In this document: positions 23,331 to 34,877 of the stretch, one piece after another
Numbering within the stretch: the stretch's first letter is position 1
Layout of the letters: each line of letters opens with the position of its first letter
Source of the DNA: Thysanoteuthis rhombus
Lineage: Eukaryota > Mollusca > Cephalopoda > Oegopsida > Thysanoteuthidae
DNA: 64,000 bases
Direction of reading: 5' to 3'
NCBI GenBank assembly: GCA_963457665.1
Contig: OY735215.1
Location: 26,020,097 to 26,084,096, forward strand
The notes under the pieces: generated by a model
The model's database searches: none
Seen by the model: only the letters and a program-made list of their open reading frames with translations
What the model was told of the DNA's origin: nothing
Program-made: the position numbers and the translations under genes

Positions 23331-24284
23331 AGAAAACTCTACAGCTTTAAACAGTAAACATTAAAAATTTTTCCAATTTTTTTTTTGCATCACTCCAGTC
23401 ACTTATTTCCAAATATCTGTCAATGCAATCAGTGTTTTTTCCCCTTATTTCATATATAATCTGTTATTATGATACAATGTATAAATTTTCTCTTGTTGGG
23501 ATCTTCAGTTGTTTACCATGTAACCGTTTCAGGGATTTTAAAAACAAAACAGTTATATTAACATGGCACACCAGCAGTGCTGATCAAGCATAACCTCCCT
23601 GTCTTACTATGTAGCTTATGTCATACATGTAGTTTGTCATTTTATACAGGGTATTATGTGTATTATATATTGATATTATTTCACACTACATATCATTTAT
23701 TTTTTGAAACAACTGAAGAATTTGACAATTTTTTCCGCAAACTTTAAAGTTAATTTTTCCACATTGCTCACCATCGAGTTTCCATCAAATACTTTTTTAA
23801 CACTCTGAATTATCAAATAAAGTATCCTTATATTCATGGTTGAGAAGAAACGACACGACTTTGTAGCAAGTAATAACGCCTCAAAAGGCAATTCCATTGA
23901 TACATTTGGAAAGTTTGTTACATTGCATTCCATCTTCAATTTCCCACCCTGCCGAACTACCTATCAGTCAGACAAATGAACCTGAGCCAAATGTTTTCCC
24001 CTTTCCTTGATTCCAGTCAATACAATGATTTTTCACACTGACAAAAACTGGATCCATCTCTTTTGGCTACCTAATTCCCCTAAAATCTATACAAATTTAT
24101 TTATCTTAATATACACTATTCATTTATTCTATTTTCATACTCTCATTAAGATATTCTTTAATTTTCGTTATTATTTCATTATGGTCAAGCTGATAAGTTC
24201 TAGAAGAATCATGATGTCTAATCATGGCTTTATTAAGTCACTACAGAGCCAATGCAAGAAGTAAATAGACACTCCCTTAATTTT
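23331..24284. other. Gene-free spacer
   Basis: The open frames at 23697-23939 (-) and 24007-24264 (+) lack recognisable motifs and codon support. No feature assigned. Confidence 0.3.
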
Positions 24285-25010
24285 ATGTTGAGAATAGTGC
24301 ATGTTTAAAAGCTACAGATGTGGCAGAAAATTTCAAACTCAGCCCAGAAACAGCAAAAAATTATCAACTTGGTTATTATAGATAAGCAGCTAGGAGGAAG
24401 CCCCTTCTAACTTTGACTTAAAGTAATAGAAGAAATAGTAGGAAATTGAGATGAGCAATTAGTTTTTTGGCTCAGCATAATTTTTTCTGATAAATCCAGA
24501 TTTTCAGATACTGCATCAAATGACTTCCTTGGCCAAGTCAGTCTCCTGAAATGAATCTCACTGAATGTTTCTGGGCAATACTAGATAAGAAATTGATTAT
24601 TAATGACATCCATATCAGCATGATAATAATATGAGTGTATATATTTGTTGTTTTTTTCTTTTTGGCAAAGGTACTCCTTCATTTAATTTTTTGAATTCGA
24701 AAATGGCATTGACCAGCAAGGCTGAAATATCACTTATGAAAATTTAAATAGTAGAATGTTGACCAAAAAGAAAAACAAAAATATATACAGCTAAGAATTT
24801 GCATAAGAAGTCCAAAAAGGTAACAACACATTCAATATTTGCTAATCTCTTTCACCAAGCATGGTCTGGAATACCTCAAACAGTAATTTCAGAACTTGAT
24901 ATTCCTATTCCAAGACAAATTGTTGCTCTAAAAATGACTAATGGTAAGTCAAAACTTCATTTGGTACTATAAATGCTCAAATAAAGGTAAAGAAAAACTG
25001 TTAGTGTTTA
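24285..25010 (+). pseudogene. Tc1-like transposase remnant, internally deleted
   Basis: DVAENFKLSPETAKNY near 24315-24360 resembles a Tc1 helix-turn-helix. LPWPSQSPEMNLTECFWAIL at 24525-24585 is the family WPSQSPDLNPIENLW motif, and AWSGIPQTVISEL...IPRQIVALKMTNG near 24862-24945 is the usual C-terminal end. The stretch between the DNA-binding and catalytic parts is much shorter than normal, and stops are frequent. Different subfamily from the copy at 14440. Confidence 0.75.
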
Positions 25011-25599
25011 TTTATTTCTTTCATGTCTCTGTAAATGTATTATTTACAAAATGGCTGTTTGAACTTGCCATAAGACGTTCGATTAATGCGATATGTTAAG
25101 TTGCTGATAATTCTCATAAATGGTCATGGAATGTTGGCATTCAAATATGTATCACAACAAAACATTGGCCTTTTATATTTCTATGTTTGATCATTCCCGT
25201 CGGTCATGCAAAATGACCAGATGGGCAAGACATTAGAAAGAAGGACCAACAAGATGCATTCCACATTCTGATCGCCAACTGTATCATTTTATACTGATAC
25301 CTTTAAAAAAACGGCATAAAACCAAACTTCCCTAGACCTTACATCACTCTCCCATCATGACCTTTCCTGTTCACTGGCATAGCAAACTCCAATGATAAGA
25401 TAGACACTATAAATCACTATGTGTTAATTCTCTTTTGTATGTCACTAAATGGTAAACATCAATCCCTACAGAGGATTAAGGTCTCACAGCTGTTTAATAC
25501 AGTAATCATTGCTTTGGTATTGTTGAGGTGGAAAAAATATTGAAAGTTATGTACAGATCATGTGATGTAGGTAACATAAATCCTAATGGTAGATGAATA
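25011..25599. other. Gene-free spacer
   Basis: No element recognised between the Tc1 remnant and the RTE fragment. Confidence 0.3.
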
Positions 25600-26045
25600 T
25601 GGAAGCAGTACAATTATAGTCACTTATGAAGCTAAAATATAGAACCCAACCAAGAGACAGATCCACAAATTGAGAACCATGCAACATGCACATGAGGGAA
25701 TTATGCTGGGCTTCACATGGAGAGACCGCAAGACAGCACAGTATATCTGGAAGAAGACAGGATTCAGGGACATCAAAGAATCCATTAGAAATCTCAAATG
25801 GCAGTGGGCTAGCCATGTTACAAGAATGGCTGACAACCGATGGACATTGCAACTCACGACATGGATCCCCAGAGATCACATGCACAACCAGGCCTGGCAG
25901 AGTATTAGATGGAGAGATGAGCTAAAAAAATTCAGAAAGTACTGGCACCACGATGTCCACGTTAGAGAAGTGTGGCAAATCCCGGGGAAGGTCTATGTCC
26001 AACGACGGACGTTAAAAGACTGATGATGATGATGATGATGAGTGT
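25600..26045 (+). mobile_element. RTE-like LINE 3' end, best preserved copy
   Basis: The frame 25670-26023 is open for 117 codons and reads RTMQHAHEGIMLGFTWRDRK, SIRNLKWQWASHVTRMADNR, TTWIPRD and RWRDELKKFRKYW, the conserved C-terminal tail of RTE-like endonuclease/reverse transcriptase ORFs. Upstream, VTYEAK (family VTYGAETW) is readable near 25618. The element ends in a short (GAT)n run at about 26021-26041, typical of RTE 3' ends. Only the 3' about 440 bp is present: 5'-truncated on insertion. Confidence 0.85.
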
Positions 26046-26685
26046 CGAAAAGGTAAATATAATAGGATATACATTTATACATACATGAATATACACGCAC
26101 ACTCATGGAGTGGGTACCACAGAGAAATGGTCAACAAGCAAGTTTCATAGACCATTAACTAGAATAATGAGTTTATTCCTTACTACTGTGGCTCTGTTTC
26201 AGACTAACCTAAACAAAGCAATAATAACATTCCTTCTAGGTTTGACAGGAGTTTCCTTTCCTTGACAGATACCCTTTATTCTGATAGTATAGTTGACCTG
26301 TGGTTAGTCTATGGGACATGTACATTTTATAGTTGGTAGATGCCTGAGCTGGCTATAGAGTTCTACCATCCCTCTGAAGGAGAATCAGATCCACAGTAAG
26401 GTACAATTATCTGCAACTTTAAGCACAGATCTTTGACATTCTGACAGAGGTAAATTGTAGAGGAGTAACATGACAGTATGGCAGCCTGTGTAGATTGGTG
26501 GCTAGATCAAAGTTGCACCCCTGGAAAAAAAATAGGGTTTTAACTTGGAATAAGTCTAGACTCCCTTTCTCTAACTGTCTGTTTAAAGTCAATGATAAAC
26601 TATCTTCCTTCAAGCCTACTCCTTTGATATTTGTTCATATTCCCCTTTTTTTCAGTTATCAAGTTTCAGCTAAGTTAGGGATAGT
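26046..26685. other. Gene-free spacer
   Basis: No assigned element. Confidence 0.3.

Positions 26686-26741
<56 letters not shown>
26686..26741. repeat. (TAA)n microsatellite
   Basis: About 18 TAA units, read as polyisoleucine in one artefactual frame. Confidence 0.95.
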
Positions 26742-26743
<2 letters not shown>

Positions 26744-26959
26744 GTCTGTTCCACTTGTTTTTCAAGTGATGCTGCTAACTGTAGTTAGCTTCAGTTGCAA
26801 TCTTTTTCTTCACATTTGTAACAGTTTCAAGGACTTATGCTTTAGACTATGCTCTCTATTTTTTATTGTCTTTCCTTGGTAAATCAAGTGGGTATTTGAA
26901 AACAGAATATGAGATTAGGCAGAATTGAGTGTGGAGAAAGAATTGAAAAGAATGTAGTG

Positions 26960-27013
<54 letters not shown>
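26960..27013. repeat. (TA)n microsatellite
   Basis: About 54 bp of TA. Confidence 0.95.
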
Positions 27014-27015
<2 letters not shown>

Positions 27016-28534
27016 TTCATGTGTCACTGCATTCATTACTAGACTGGCCACTAGAGGAAGGAACTGATTAGTCATGTCCTGAAATTAGTTATGCTTTCCA
27101 TAGCTGAATATATAGTTGGAAGTTAAACCAGCCTCACATATGGGATGGAACTTTTGGCTTACTTTCAACCACTTCAGTTAAAGCCACATTTTCAGGATGC
27201 AGGTGGTCTAGATGGACCAACGTTCCTGATTTCAACAAGAAGTATATTAAATTCTTTTAAAAACTGAGTAGTAAAAGTATTTTCCTAATTTTTAGTTGGA
27301 TTTTTATTTTTAGTTTGACTTTGTCAAACCTAATTTTTTGTTTGAATAGCTCATGAAATATTAGATTTAAGATCCTTGTGACGAGCCTTTTTCAAAGAAA
27401 ATTATGAAATCTACCGAGAAAGTTTAAATCAGTGGTTCCTTGAGTATTAGACTTTTTTTTCAGTTTTTTTTACCACAAATTTCTATGACCTGTGACCAAA
27501 TTTCCTTATTCATTGATAAGCATATGGAAAAATACAAATAAGTCAGTCATGCTAAACTGAGCCAATGATTTTCAGAGAAAGCAAGGAGAATATAAAGGGA
27601 GAAAAATTACAAGAAGACAACTCAAAATTGGAGAGGAATTTAGAAGGAGAAGAATGTGACCAGGGATTAATGTCCTCAGTCAGATTCTTCTCCTAGCGAT
27701 TTTATGAATCTAATGCTAGTGTTCAAATCTATAGACTTTCATATGCAGTAATAAAGAAAATTATTAAAACAACATCCTCTTTTTGATATATTTAATGAAA
27801 AATTGAGAAACAAGTTCTACTTATGAGGTCACTTTGTGAAATTAAACAGAATGATTTATTTTTATTTCAGAATAAGGAGATGAAAATTTGAATAATCCAC
27901 ACTGAATTTAATTCTATCAGATCTCATATGATAGTGTATTTTTAGATAGGTTATGATGGGTTAGAATGATATTTTCTAGACATCATGACCTCTGGCTAAG
28001 AATCTTCACTAAATTGTACTTACATTTAAGGGGTTTTCATTGAAATCTGCGTGTCCATCCCAGGAGTACCATGTTGATAAAAGCTTTTATGAAGTTTATT
28101 CGGAATAGAAACCAGGCGATCAAGAATGGTAGGGCACTTTACAATGGAAGAGTGTCTAACAAGTTATTCTTGAAGACCATTACTACTGAAGTGAGTTTTC
28201 TTAACTTGGTAACTCACACTTGTGACCTCATACCATAATAAGCTGATCTTAGTAGATGTCTATTGACCTACTTAGAGCCTAGATGAAAGCCTGGTTGAAT
28301 CGCTGCATCGGAAGGAAATTCCGTCCAAAACAATTTTAATATGAACTTGCCCGAATCAAAGGAGTAATCTCATTACTAGATAAGGAATGACACTCACCTG
28401 AAAAGAAGGAGAAGGGATAATTAGGTTATCAAAAAAAATAAGGTGATTGTCAGTGCTTTAATGCTAATGAAACAACGTGGGACCCACAAGAATGTCAGTC
28501 CTCCCATTCATCCTTTTGTACAGTCAAATATCAG
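27014..28534. other. Gene-free spacer
   Basis: AT-rich, no supported gene, RNA or transposon. Confidence 0.35.
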
Positions 28535-28890
28535 AACACTCCTAGCCTGTGGGTTTGGCTTAGTGGTCAAGCAACTGTACTGCTTACTGGAAACTCTAAG
28601 GTTTCATTCTAGATACTCAAGTGATAAGTTCAAATTTTATTGGATACACTGATTCTCATATGATCATCGAAGTTGAGCAATGCCAAGCCTGGTCAGTGCC
28701 TAGATAGGTGACCGTCTGTGAATACCAGGTGCCATAAGCAGCTGAGGATCATATAGATGATCTCCCATGGTGATTGTCTTGATCCTCCTAGGGGGGTTGG
28801 GGGGATCTCTACATTACGCCCAATAATACAAGCCAAATGCCCCCCCTCAACTCTGTGACTGGCCTGGCTATAAGCAACATGAAATGAATG
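28535..28890 (+). mobile_element. Composite SINE: tRNA-like head plus 5S rRNA-like segment
   Basis: The first part (28535-28650) has an A-box-like GGCTTAGTGGTCAAGCA and a B-box-like AAGGTTTCATTCTAG. It is followed at 28663-28742 by a segment matching the 3' two-thirds of eukaryotic 5S rRNA: GAAGTTGAGCAATGCC, AGCCTGGTCAGTGCCTAGAT and GAATACCAGGTGCC correspond to the A box, intermediate element and C box of the 5S internal promoter. The tail runs to AAATGAATGAAAAAAAC near 28880-28898. The order suggests a SINE with two pol III promoter types. Confidence 0.7.
28663..28742 (+). pseudogene. 5S rRNA-like segment
   Basis: Collinear with 5S rRNA from the box A region to the 3' strand, with substitutions such as CTAGATAGGTGACC for the usual TTGGATGGGAGACC. 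The first about 40 nt of 5S are absent. A 5S-derived SINE module or pseudogene, not a functional 5S gene. Confidence 0.75.
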
Positions 28891-28917
28891 AAAAAAACTG
28901 ACAAAGCTTATTCTATT

Positions 28918-29600
28918 GGGTAACTGGAAAAGTTTGCTCGGTTTATTAGGTAAAAATGAAAGACAATTCCATTATTTTCAATATTAACTTTATCGAATAA
29001 GATATTTACCACTTTGTTCTACTATCTTCTGCCATCTCCAGGCATCTTCATTCTCCCATCCTTCAAGACTCTTTATCTTTATCAGCAAAGAACTGCTTTA
29101 CAAGTCTTCCAGGGAATTGAATTAATTTTCTGTCAGTGATTTTCTAAAGATCGGACTTAATAGTAATCCAGAAGTGTAATATCTGGTGAATATTATTAGT
29201 TGATGAGTGAAAACCTTGCAGCCAACTTATGGTCATTAATCCCTTGTCACCAAAGGAACACGCAGTCAAGCATTATCAAATATTTGGTCTCTTTTCTTAA
29301 CTAATTACAGGAACTTTTCATTGATTGCTGCCTTCAATTGGTCTAATTGAGGGCAGTAATTGTTTGAATCAACTGTTTGTTTCTTGAGAAGGAGCTCGTA
29401 GTACAGAACTCCCTTCCAGTCCCGTCATATGCACAGCATCAACTTCTTCAGATGAAGATCAGCCTTTGGTACCATAAGTGGTGATTCATTTTGCCCGTCG
29501 CATGATCTTGTGTTCCATGTTATTGTATTTACTTTCCATCACCTGTCACAGTTTGTTTGAGAAATGTTCAAGTAGTGAATCACAAGTAGATACAGTCCAG
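28918..29600 (-). pseudogene. mariner transposase remnant, copy A (irritans/Hsmar1-like)
   Basis: The low-coordinate end has a terminal-repeat-like GGTAACTGGAAAAGTTTGCT. On the - strand near 29010-29070 the C-terminal WENEDAWRWQKIVEQSGKYL is readable, then a SPIFRKSLTEN...NSLEDL stretch upstream. A GLEGSSVLRAPSQETNS-like stretch (family GVLYYELLPENQT) lies near 29365-29410, and an HKIMRRAK stretch near 29490 marks the WxLYNN...KRSW region. Many frameshifts; the N-terminal half is missing. Confidence 0.75.
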
Positions 29601-29654
29601 TAAGTGTTTCTACTTGAATTATGCGGAAGGCCTATTTAAGCATGAAGATTTTCA

Positions 29655-29890
29655 CTCTTAAGCAAAGTTTTTTCTCCTAAAAATACATATCCCAACAGTT
29701 TTTTTACTCTTAAAATCAATTATGCCAAGTTTTTAGTCTCAAAATTACTCAATCTAACTTTTCTTTAATGCTTGAATTTACTTATCCCAACCGTGTATAT
29801 CTCTTGAAATTACTTGACTAATTTCCAGAGAAAGAGACTAATATTAACAATCTTTTCCTCTTGAAATGAATCATGACAGTCGCTTACTCT
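29655..29890 (+). repeat. Short minisatellite, about 35-40-bp unit
   Basis: Five or six degenerate units combining CTCTTAAAATTACT-like and ATCCCAACAGTTTTT-like halves, for example near 29655, 29705, 29740, 29785 and 29840. Confidence 0.6.
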
Positions 29891-30183
29891 TAATGACTGC
29901 AAGACTAAAATGCAAACCAGTACTCTACAGCAGGCACCCTATTTAAAATAGCAAATGCATATATATCAATAGCACAACTACAAACTGAATTCTAAAGTGG
30001 TCTATCTTTGAGGTTAAATTGATAATATATATTAAAACTCGGATTTAAAAACTCGATTTAAAGTCTGAGTAAGCCACTCCTTCTTTGTACTGATAAAATC
30101 AAAGATGCTTCATAGTTACGTATATGCAGTATTTTCATTGCTTTTTTCAGAGCTTTAGAATTATTTTGATAACTAAAATATAT
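29891..30183. other. Spacer between mariner copies
   Basis: No element recognised. Confidence 0.3.
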
Positions 30184-31080
30184 CGGGTAACCAAAAAGTG
30201 TTCGGTTTATAAAGTAAAAATTGGTTCATTGAGTAAAAATGAAAGACACAATTTTTTTGGACATTATCTTTATTATTATTTCTAGTATCTTCTATCATCT
30301 CTTTGGCAACTTCATAATTCCATCCTCGCAAAACTTTTCATCTTTCTCTGCAAGGAACTGGTTTATGTGTCTTTAGCAGCTTTCTACAGAAAAGACTGGA
30401 ATAAATGGTGATCCAAAGGAAAAATATCAGGTGAATATAGTGTATGAGTGAACACTTCCCAGCTAAGCAGTAGCAATTTTTGCTTAGTCACCTAAGATAC
30501 ATGTTATCTAGCATTATCCTTTTGTAATATTATGTCCTTTTCCTTGACTATTAGAGAGCTTCTTGTGAATTACTGGCTCCATTGGGTCTAATCGGGAACA
30601 GCACTTGTTCGAATCAATCGTTCAACTCTCTGGAAAGAGATCATAGTAGAGAATTCCCTTCCACACCCACCATATACGCAGTGTCACTTTTTGGGGTGAC
30701 CTTTGGTATGATTAGTGGTGATTCATTTTGCTTGCTCTACTATCTCTTATGTTCCAAATATCCTCTTATATCCACTTTTCATTGCCTGTCACCATTGGTT
30801 GCAGAAAGAGATCACTAAAAAATGTTCTTTTCACTTATGTTCAAGTCATGTGACTAATGAAACTGAACTGGTGCTAATGATTTTCAAGGCTTGACTTGGG
30901 ATATTTTGAGTATGTTGGCCATCCCCCATATCATATAATGTTTATTATTCTCAATTAATATCTTGATTTCATAATTAACAACTTCAATTGGTCGACCTGA
31001 CTGTGGAACATCGTTCAGAGAGAATTATCTGGCACAAAACTATGCAAACCACTTTGCATATGTTTGATTACTCATTTTTC
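30184..31080 (-). pseudogene. mariner transposase remnant, copy B
   Basis: Same family and orientation as copy A but longer. From high to low coordinates on the - strand: AKWFA.FCAR.FSLNDVPQSGRPIEVVNYEI near 30970-31060 (helix-turn-helix linker with the family SGRP motif), WGMANILKISQ near 30895-30930, a NGDRQ.KVDIRGYLEHK stretch (family TGDEKWILYNN) near 30750-30800, and GWNYEVAKEMIEDTRNN near 30278-30330. The low-coordinate end has GGTAACCAAAAAGTGTTCGG. Stops throughout. Confidence 0.8.
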
Positions 31081-33890
31081 TTCAATCTTTGAGTGTTAGA
31101 ATTAATAAAAAATGTGTCAATTTTCACAATTCAAAAGAGACGACGGGAGTAACGATACAATCAAAAGTAATCTTCATGAATGAGGTTTAGTTGAAACTAA
31201 ACATTCCTAAAGCTATCTGACGAGAAACACAGAACAATCTTTTTGACTACACATTTGGATTATATGTTTTAAAAAAAAAGGTTTTCAAAGGTTTAATTCA
31301 AACCATGTAAGTCTAGTTTTTTAAACAGATATTTCAAATATTCTAATTAGTTACAGTTTGTAATGTCACAGTGCTTCTGATATAAAATGACACAGTGAAA
31401 TAAAAACTGTACTGTTTTCCATATCAAGTCATTCATTATACTAATTGAAGCTGGCAGAATACGAACTATTTGTGTTTGCTCTGATACAGTATTTCTCAAC
31501 CTAATTGCTTATAAATGAATGAAAAAAAAATCTTAACTCAAATTTCAAGATCTTAGAGCATACAAATAAAAAATAAATAAAGTAAGAAGAAATCTTGATT
31601 CAATTAAAATATTTTCACAAATATACAAATAGATTTATTGAAAAATGTTGTGATTATAAAATGGATGATTTTCATTAGAATCTCAGAATTTTGTGGTTTT
31701 TGTCAAGTTAATGGTTTCATAAGTTTTTCTCATCAGAAAGACAGATTATCTGAATTAGAGTTCAAATTCTGGCTGAGGAAGTTTGCATTCAGTTTGCCCT
31801 TGGGAAAAACATGAATCCATATTCCTGTGTTCTGTTCCATCACCAGATACCTGGACAAAAAACAATTTTCATCATTAAGATGCCACAATGGTTGACAGAG
31901 AAGATAGTGGTGAGTGAGAACTTGGGTGAGCAACTTCACAGTAATGGCCTTAGGAAAGGTATGAATCCACCCCTCTCAAGAAGTCAGCTCAGGGATTACT
32001 GCCTACTACTGATATTATCTAACCCAGCACAACCTGTTGTATGTTATTTAGAGTTATTTAGAGGGATAAATTCATTAATTGGTTTTGTGGTAAATTTCTT
32101 TGATTCATTTTTCGAAATTTACTCTTTTTCGAGAATTCTAGTGCAAAGAAGTTACGATTCAAATGTTGGTGAAAAATGCAGGATCACATATTACTTCCTT
32201 GTTTTTGATGTTTGAAATTTGTTTCTCCTTCTCTATTCTTTTAGTTAGGAATTAAATACGAAACTCTTCTTTTAGCTAGATATCGAAAACGTTACTTCCT
32301 CCAATGACTCCACATGCTTTACACACCAAACCACGAGGAGACCAAAGTCCTCGTCTCTCAACCATCTATCGTACAATTCATTTCTCAACCGTAAGAGTTA
32401 CCGCCAAAACGTACTCATTACGGAAAAAATAATTTTTTCCATTAGGACCCCACACTGCTTTAAATCCTGGATCTGCTATTGTCTTTTTTTTTTTCTCTTT
32501 CTTCAAAAGAATATCCAATTTTTAAAAAGTGATATGCCAGCTTGTTGAGAATCTTACATTCTGGTTGGAATAAATCCAGAGAAACACACACAATTAAGTA
32601 TAAAAATATTGTTTCAACTGTTTGCTGTATAATTGGAAATATGTAATGATTATAATCATACTAATGCTAACAATAACAATGATAGTATAACAGCAGACAT
32701 GTGATTGATCAGAAACAGCTGTGAATATGATAAAGTACCTGACAGGACGATGTTGACTTTCAGGTATTCCCTTTAGCAGATATATAAGTTGAATGCAGTG
32801 AGTCCTTATGAAAAAGGTGGGTAAATATACAAATAAAGAATGATAAGATAAGAATTATGGTTAACATAGTTGTTTTGACTTCTCTGTTTTTACAGTTAAC
32901 CCCCAATTCCACCTAAAAAAAACAAAAACACAATCTATAAATATAAAAGTCAGTGTCCATTGCTCTGTAATGCACAAAAATGACCGGGTGAATTTGTATA
33001 TTTTTTATTTTCACATTTTTTTAAAAAATTGCATTTTTAAAAAAAAAATAGATCTTAATTAACATGGTTTTATACAAATGTTTCACAAAAGTGATCACAA
33101 AAGATTTCTAAGTGAGTATTTCTTCAAGATTCACAATTATAGTGTTATTCAATTTCATGAGCTAGACCCAAAAGTATAATCTCTTATTTTCATTTTATTT
33201 TCCTCGGTAGTGGTATTCAGAGTCCAGCATATCCTGATGTAAGTGCTTGCCTTGCTCTCCCGAATGGGTTCCCATGTTCTCTTCGAATTCATCAAGATGA
33301 GTCTCAAGGATGTAAACTTTGAAGGACAGCTTGCAACTGACTTTACCAATTTCAAGACAAATTCTGTGCAGTACATTTCACCTGCAATACGACAGTGTCA
33401 AGACCTTGCTAGAAACCTAGCTAGTATGATGAGTATGACTGGAAGATTACCAGGGATTTCAAAATGGTGGCATTCTCGATGGGTCTCAAAGGTGGTTTTA
33501 CCAAATTTCCTTGATATCTTTGCCCTTAGGACAGCAGGCAAAGGTGGGATTGGTCATACACATGGGAGTAACTGGTTGACCTGTGGGAGGAGTTGATGCC
33601 ACCACTGTACAGCTCTAGAGGAAGAGTATACAGTCTTCATGTACCTTCACTAATCTGTCTGAGGCAAAAGATGTAAATTATGAAATATCAATGTTTTGAT
33701 CATGAAGTTTGAAGGGAATCAGAGCCATTTTCTTCACTTTTGGACATCATCAGAAAATTCAGGAACAAAATCTTCTTTTTTTTTTTCAAAGTTGCATTGT
33801 GTTATATATTTCAATATTCTGCCTCACAGACATTGAAGGTTTACAAGCGAGAGAACTTTGTTGGTTATAAACCAACCACACAAAATACAT
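31081..33890. other. SMUG1 downstream region
   Basis: No recognised transposon or second gene. The SMUG1 3' UTR must begin at 33890 and run towards lower coordinates; a possible - strand AATAAA-type signal lies near 33192-33200 (plus-strand TTTTATTTTCC). The open frames at 31811-32215 and 33243-33596 have no family resemblance that I can name. Confidence 0.35.
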
Positions 33891-34331
33891 TTACACATCT
33901 TTCAACTCACTCCAGTCTGTGTAATCCACGATATTGAGATCTTTCAAAGATTTTTTCGCAATCGTATCCCAACCTTTATTTGCGGCTGGATTGATCGGAC
34001 TCGGATGCATAATGGATTCAATTTTCACCTCGGGGCATCCGAGGGATGGATCCACACTCTTCAGGGCATTGACAGCAGTATTTGCTGCAAACTTGCCAAT
34101 TCCAATGATCAGTTTCACATTGAGCAGTTTGATCGTCTCACAGAAGGCCTTGTTGCAAACTGCTGTCAACTGCTTGCGTTCATTGGCTTTGAGTTGAGGT
34201 GGAGTGACATTTTTCGAAGATGTCTTCATGAACATAATTGGACAAACATTGTGCACAAAACAATCCTTGAAGAAATTTTCAGGTGTCTTGCAGATGGACT
34301 TGAATAAAGCCCAGAATCTGCTCCCACTCAC
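33891..34331 (-). CDS. SMUG1: SMUG1 uracil-DNA glycosylase, coding exon 3
   Basis: Terminal exon, residues 162-307, stop TAA at 33891-33893. It follows the acceptor TTTTACACAG and starts in phase 0 with VSGSRFW. It holds HNVCPIMF (residues 188-195; the Asn corresponds to the conserved uracil-contacting Asn of SMUG1) and MHPSPINPAANKGW starting at residue 269, the HPSPxNPxANKGW motif whose His (residue 270 here, His239 in human SMUG1) is catalytic and whose following loop inserts into the DNA helix. No frame disruption, so the enzyme should be functional. It would excise uracil and 5-hydroxymethyluracil from single- and double-stranded DNA in nuclear base excision repair. Confidence 0.93.
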   Translation of the reverse strand: MSGSRFWALFKSICKTPENFFKDCFVHNVCPIMFMKTSSKNVTPPQLKANERKQLTAVCNKAFCETIKLLNVKLIIGIGKFAANTAVNALKSVDPSLGCPEVKIESIMHPSPINPAANKGWDTIAKKSLKDLNIVDYTDWSELKDV

Positions 34332-34495
34332 CTGTGTAAAATATAAAATGAGACATAAAATAAACTGATTTAGACATCACAATTTATTAAGAAGTTACAA
34401 AAAAAACTTGTTTTTGATTGTCATATGATGTGTACAATATGAGAATGACTGTGTGTGTTGGGGTATTTTACTGAGCTACCTAGACTGATCAAAAA

Positions 34496-34499
<4 letters not shown>

Positions 34500-34540
<41 letters not shown>
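34500..34540. repeat. (TA)n microsatellite
   Basis: About 40 bp of TA directly downstream (in - strand sense) of the hammerhead copy at 34549-34590. Confidence 0.95.
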
Positions 34541-34542
<2 letters not shown>

Positions 34543-34548
34543 CGTCAT

Positions 34549-34590
34549 CCACAGACAGCTGTTTCATTGTATTACAACTCTTCAGTGTGG
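34549..34590 (-). ncRNA. Type I hammerhead ribozyme, copy 1
   Basis: Read on the - strand: CCACA (stem I 5' strand, 34590-34586), CTGAAGA (core CUGANGA, 34585-34579), GTTGTAATACAAT (stem II with AAT loop, 34578-34566), GAAA (34565-34562), CAGCTGTC (minimal palindromic stem III plus cleavage triplet GTC, 34561-34554), TGTGG (stem I 3' strand, 34553-34549). Stem I is a perfect 5-bp helix and extends through a TATAG/AT internal loop to a GTC/GAC outer helix, the layout that allows the loop contacts of fast natural hammerheads. All invariant core bases are present. Cleavage is predicted after the C at 34554. Confidence 0.88.
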
Positions 34591-34835
34591 CTATAGACTA
34601 TCCATTTTCCCATCCAGTATCACGAGGCAGGATTGAAACCTTCACTTCAGACCTGGAAGCCGAAGTGGACGGTCAGTAAGGCTAAATTTAAGCAATATAT
34701 TTATTTAGCTTATATTCCCCATCCACCAGAGTGCTCTATTCCTATGGAAGAGCATTGCATAAGCTTACAATGAACAAGTTACCTCACTTAAAGAGTGCTC
34801 AACTCTGAATAGGGGAGCATTAATTATTGTGTCAT

Positions 34836-34877
34836 CCACAGACAGCTGTTTCGTTGTATTACAATTCTTCAGTGTGG
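34836..34877 (-). ncRNA. Type I hammerhead ribozyme, copy 2
   Basis: Same motif 287 bp upstream in transcript sense: CCACA (34877-34873), CTGAAGA (34872-34866), ATTGTAATACAAC stem II (34865-34853, one mismatched closing pair), GAAA (34852-34849), CAGCTGTC (34848-34841), TGTGG (34840-34836). The outer helix is weaker (ATC against GAC). The core is intact, so activity is plausible but perhaps lower than copy 1. Confidence 0.85.

Noticed and set aside
26495..26788. Open frame with a polyisoleucine run
   Set aside because: Produced by the (TAA)n microsatellite.
28663..28742. Functional 5S rRNA gene
   Set aside because: It lacks the first about 40 nt and has substitutions in the internal promoter; it is better explained as a SINE module or pseudogene.
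31210..31240. CTGACGAGAAAC resembling a hammerhead core
   Set aside because: The two core halves are directly joined with no stem II.
31811..32215. 134-residue open frame
   Set aside because: No motif, no codon-usage or splice support; length alone is unremarkable in this much sequence.
33891..34307. + strand frames over SMUG1 exon 3
   Set aside because: They are antisense shadows of the conserved SMUG1 coding exon.
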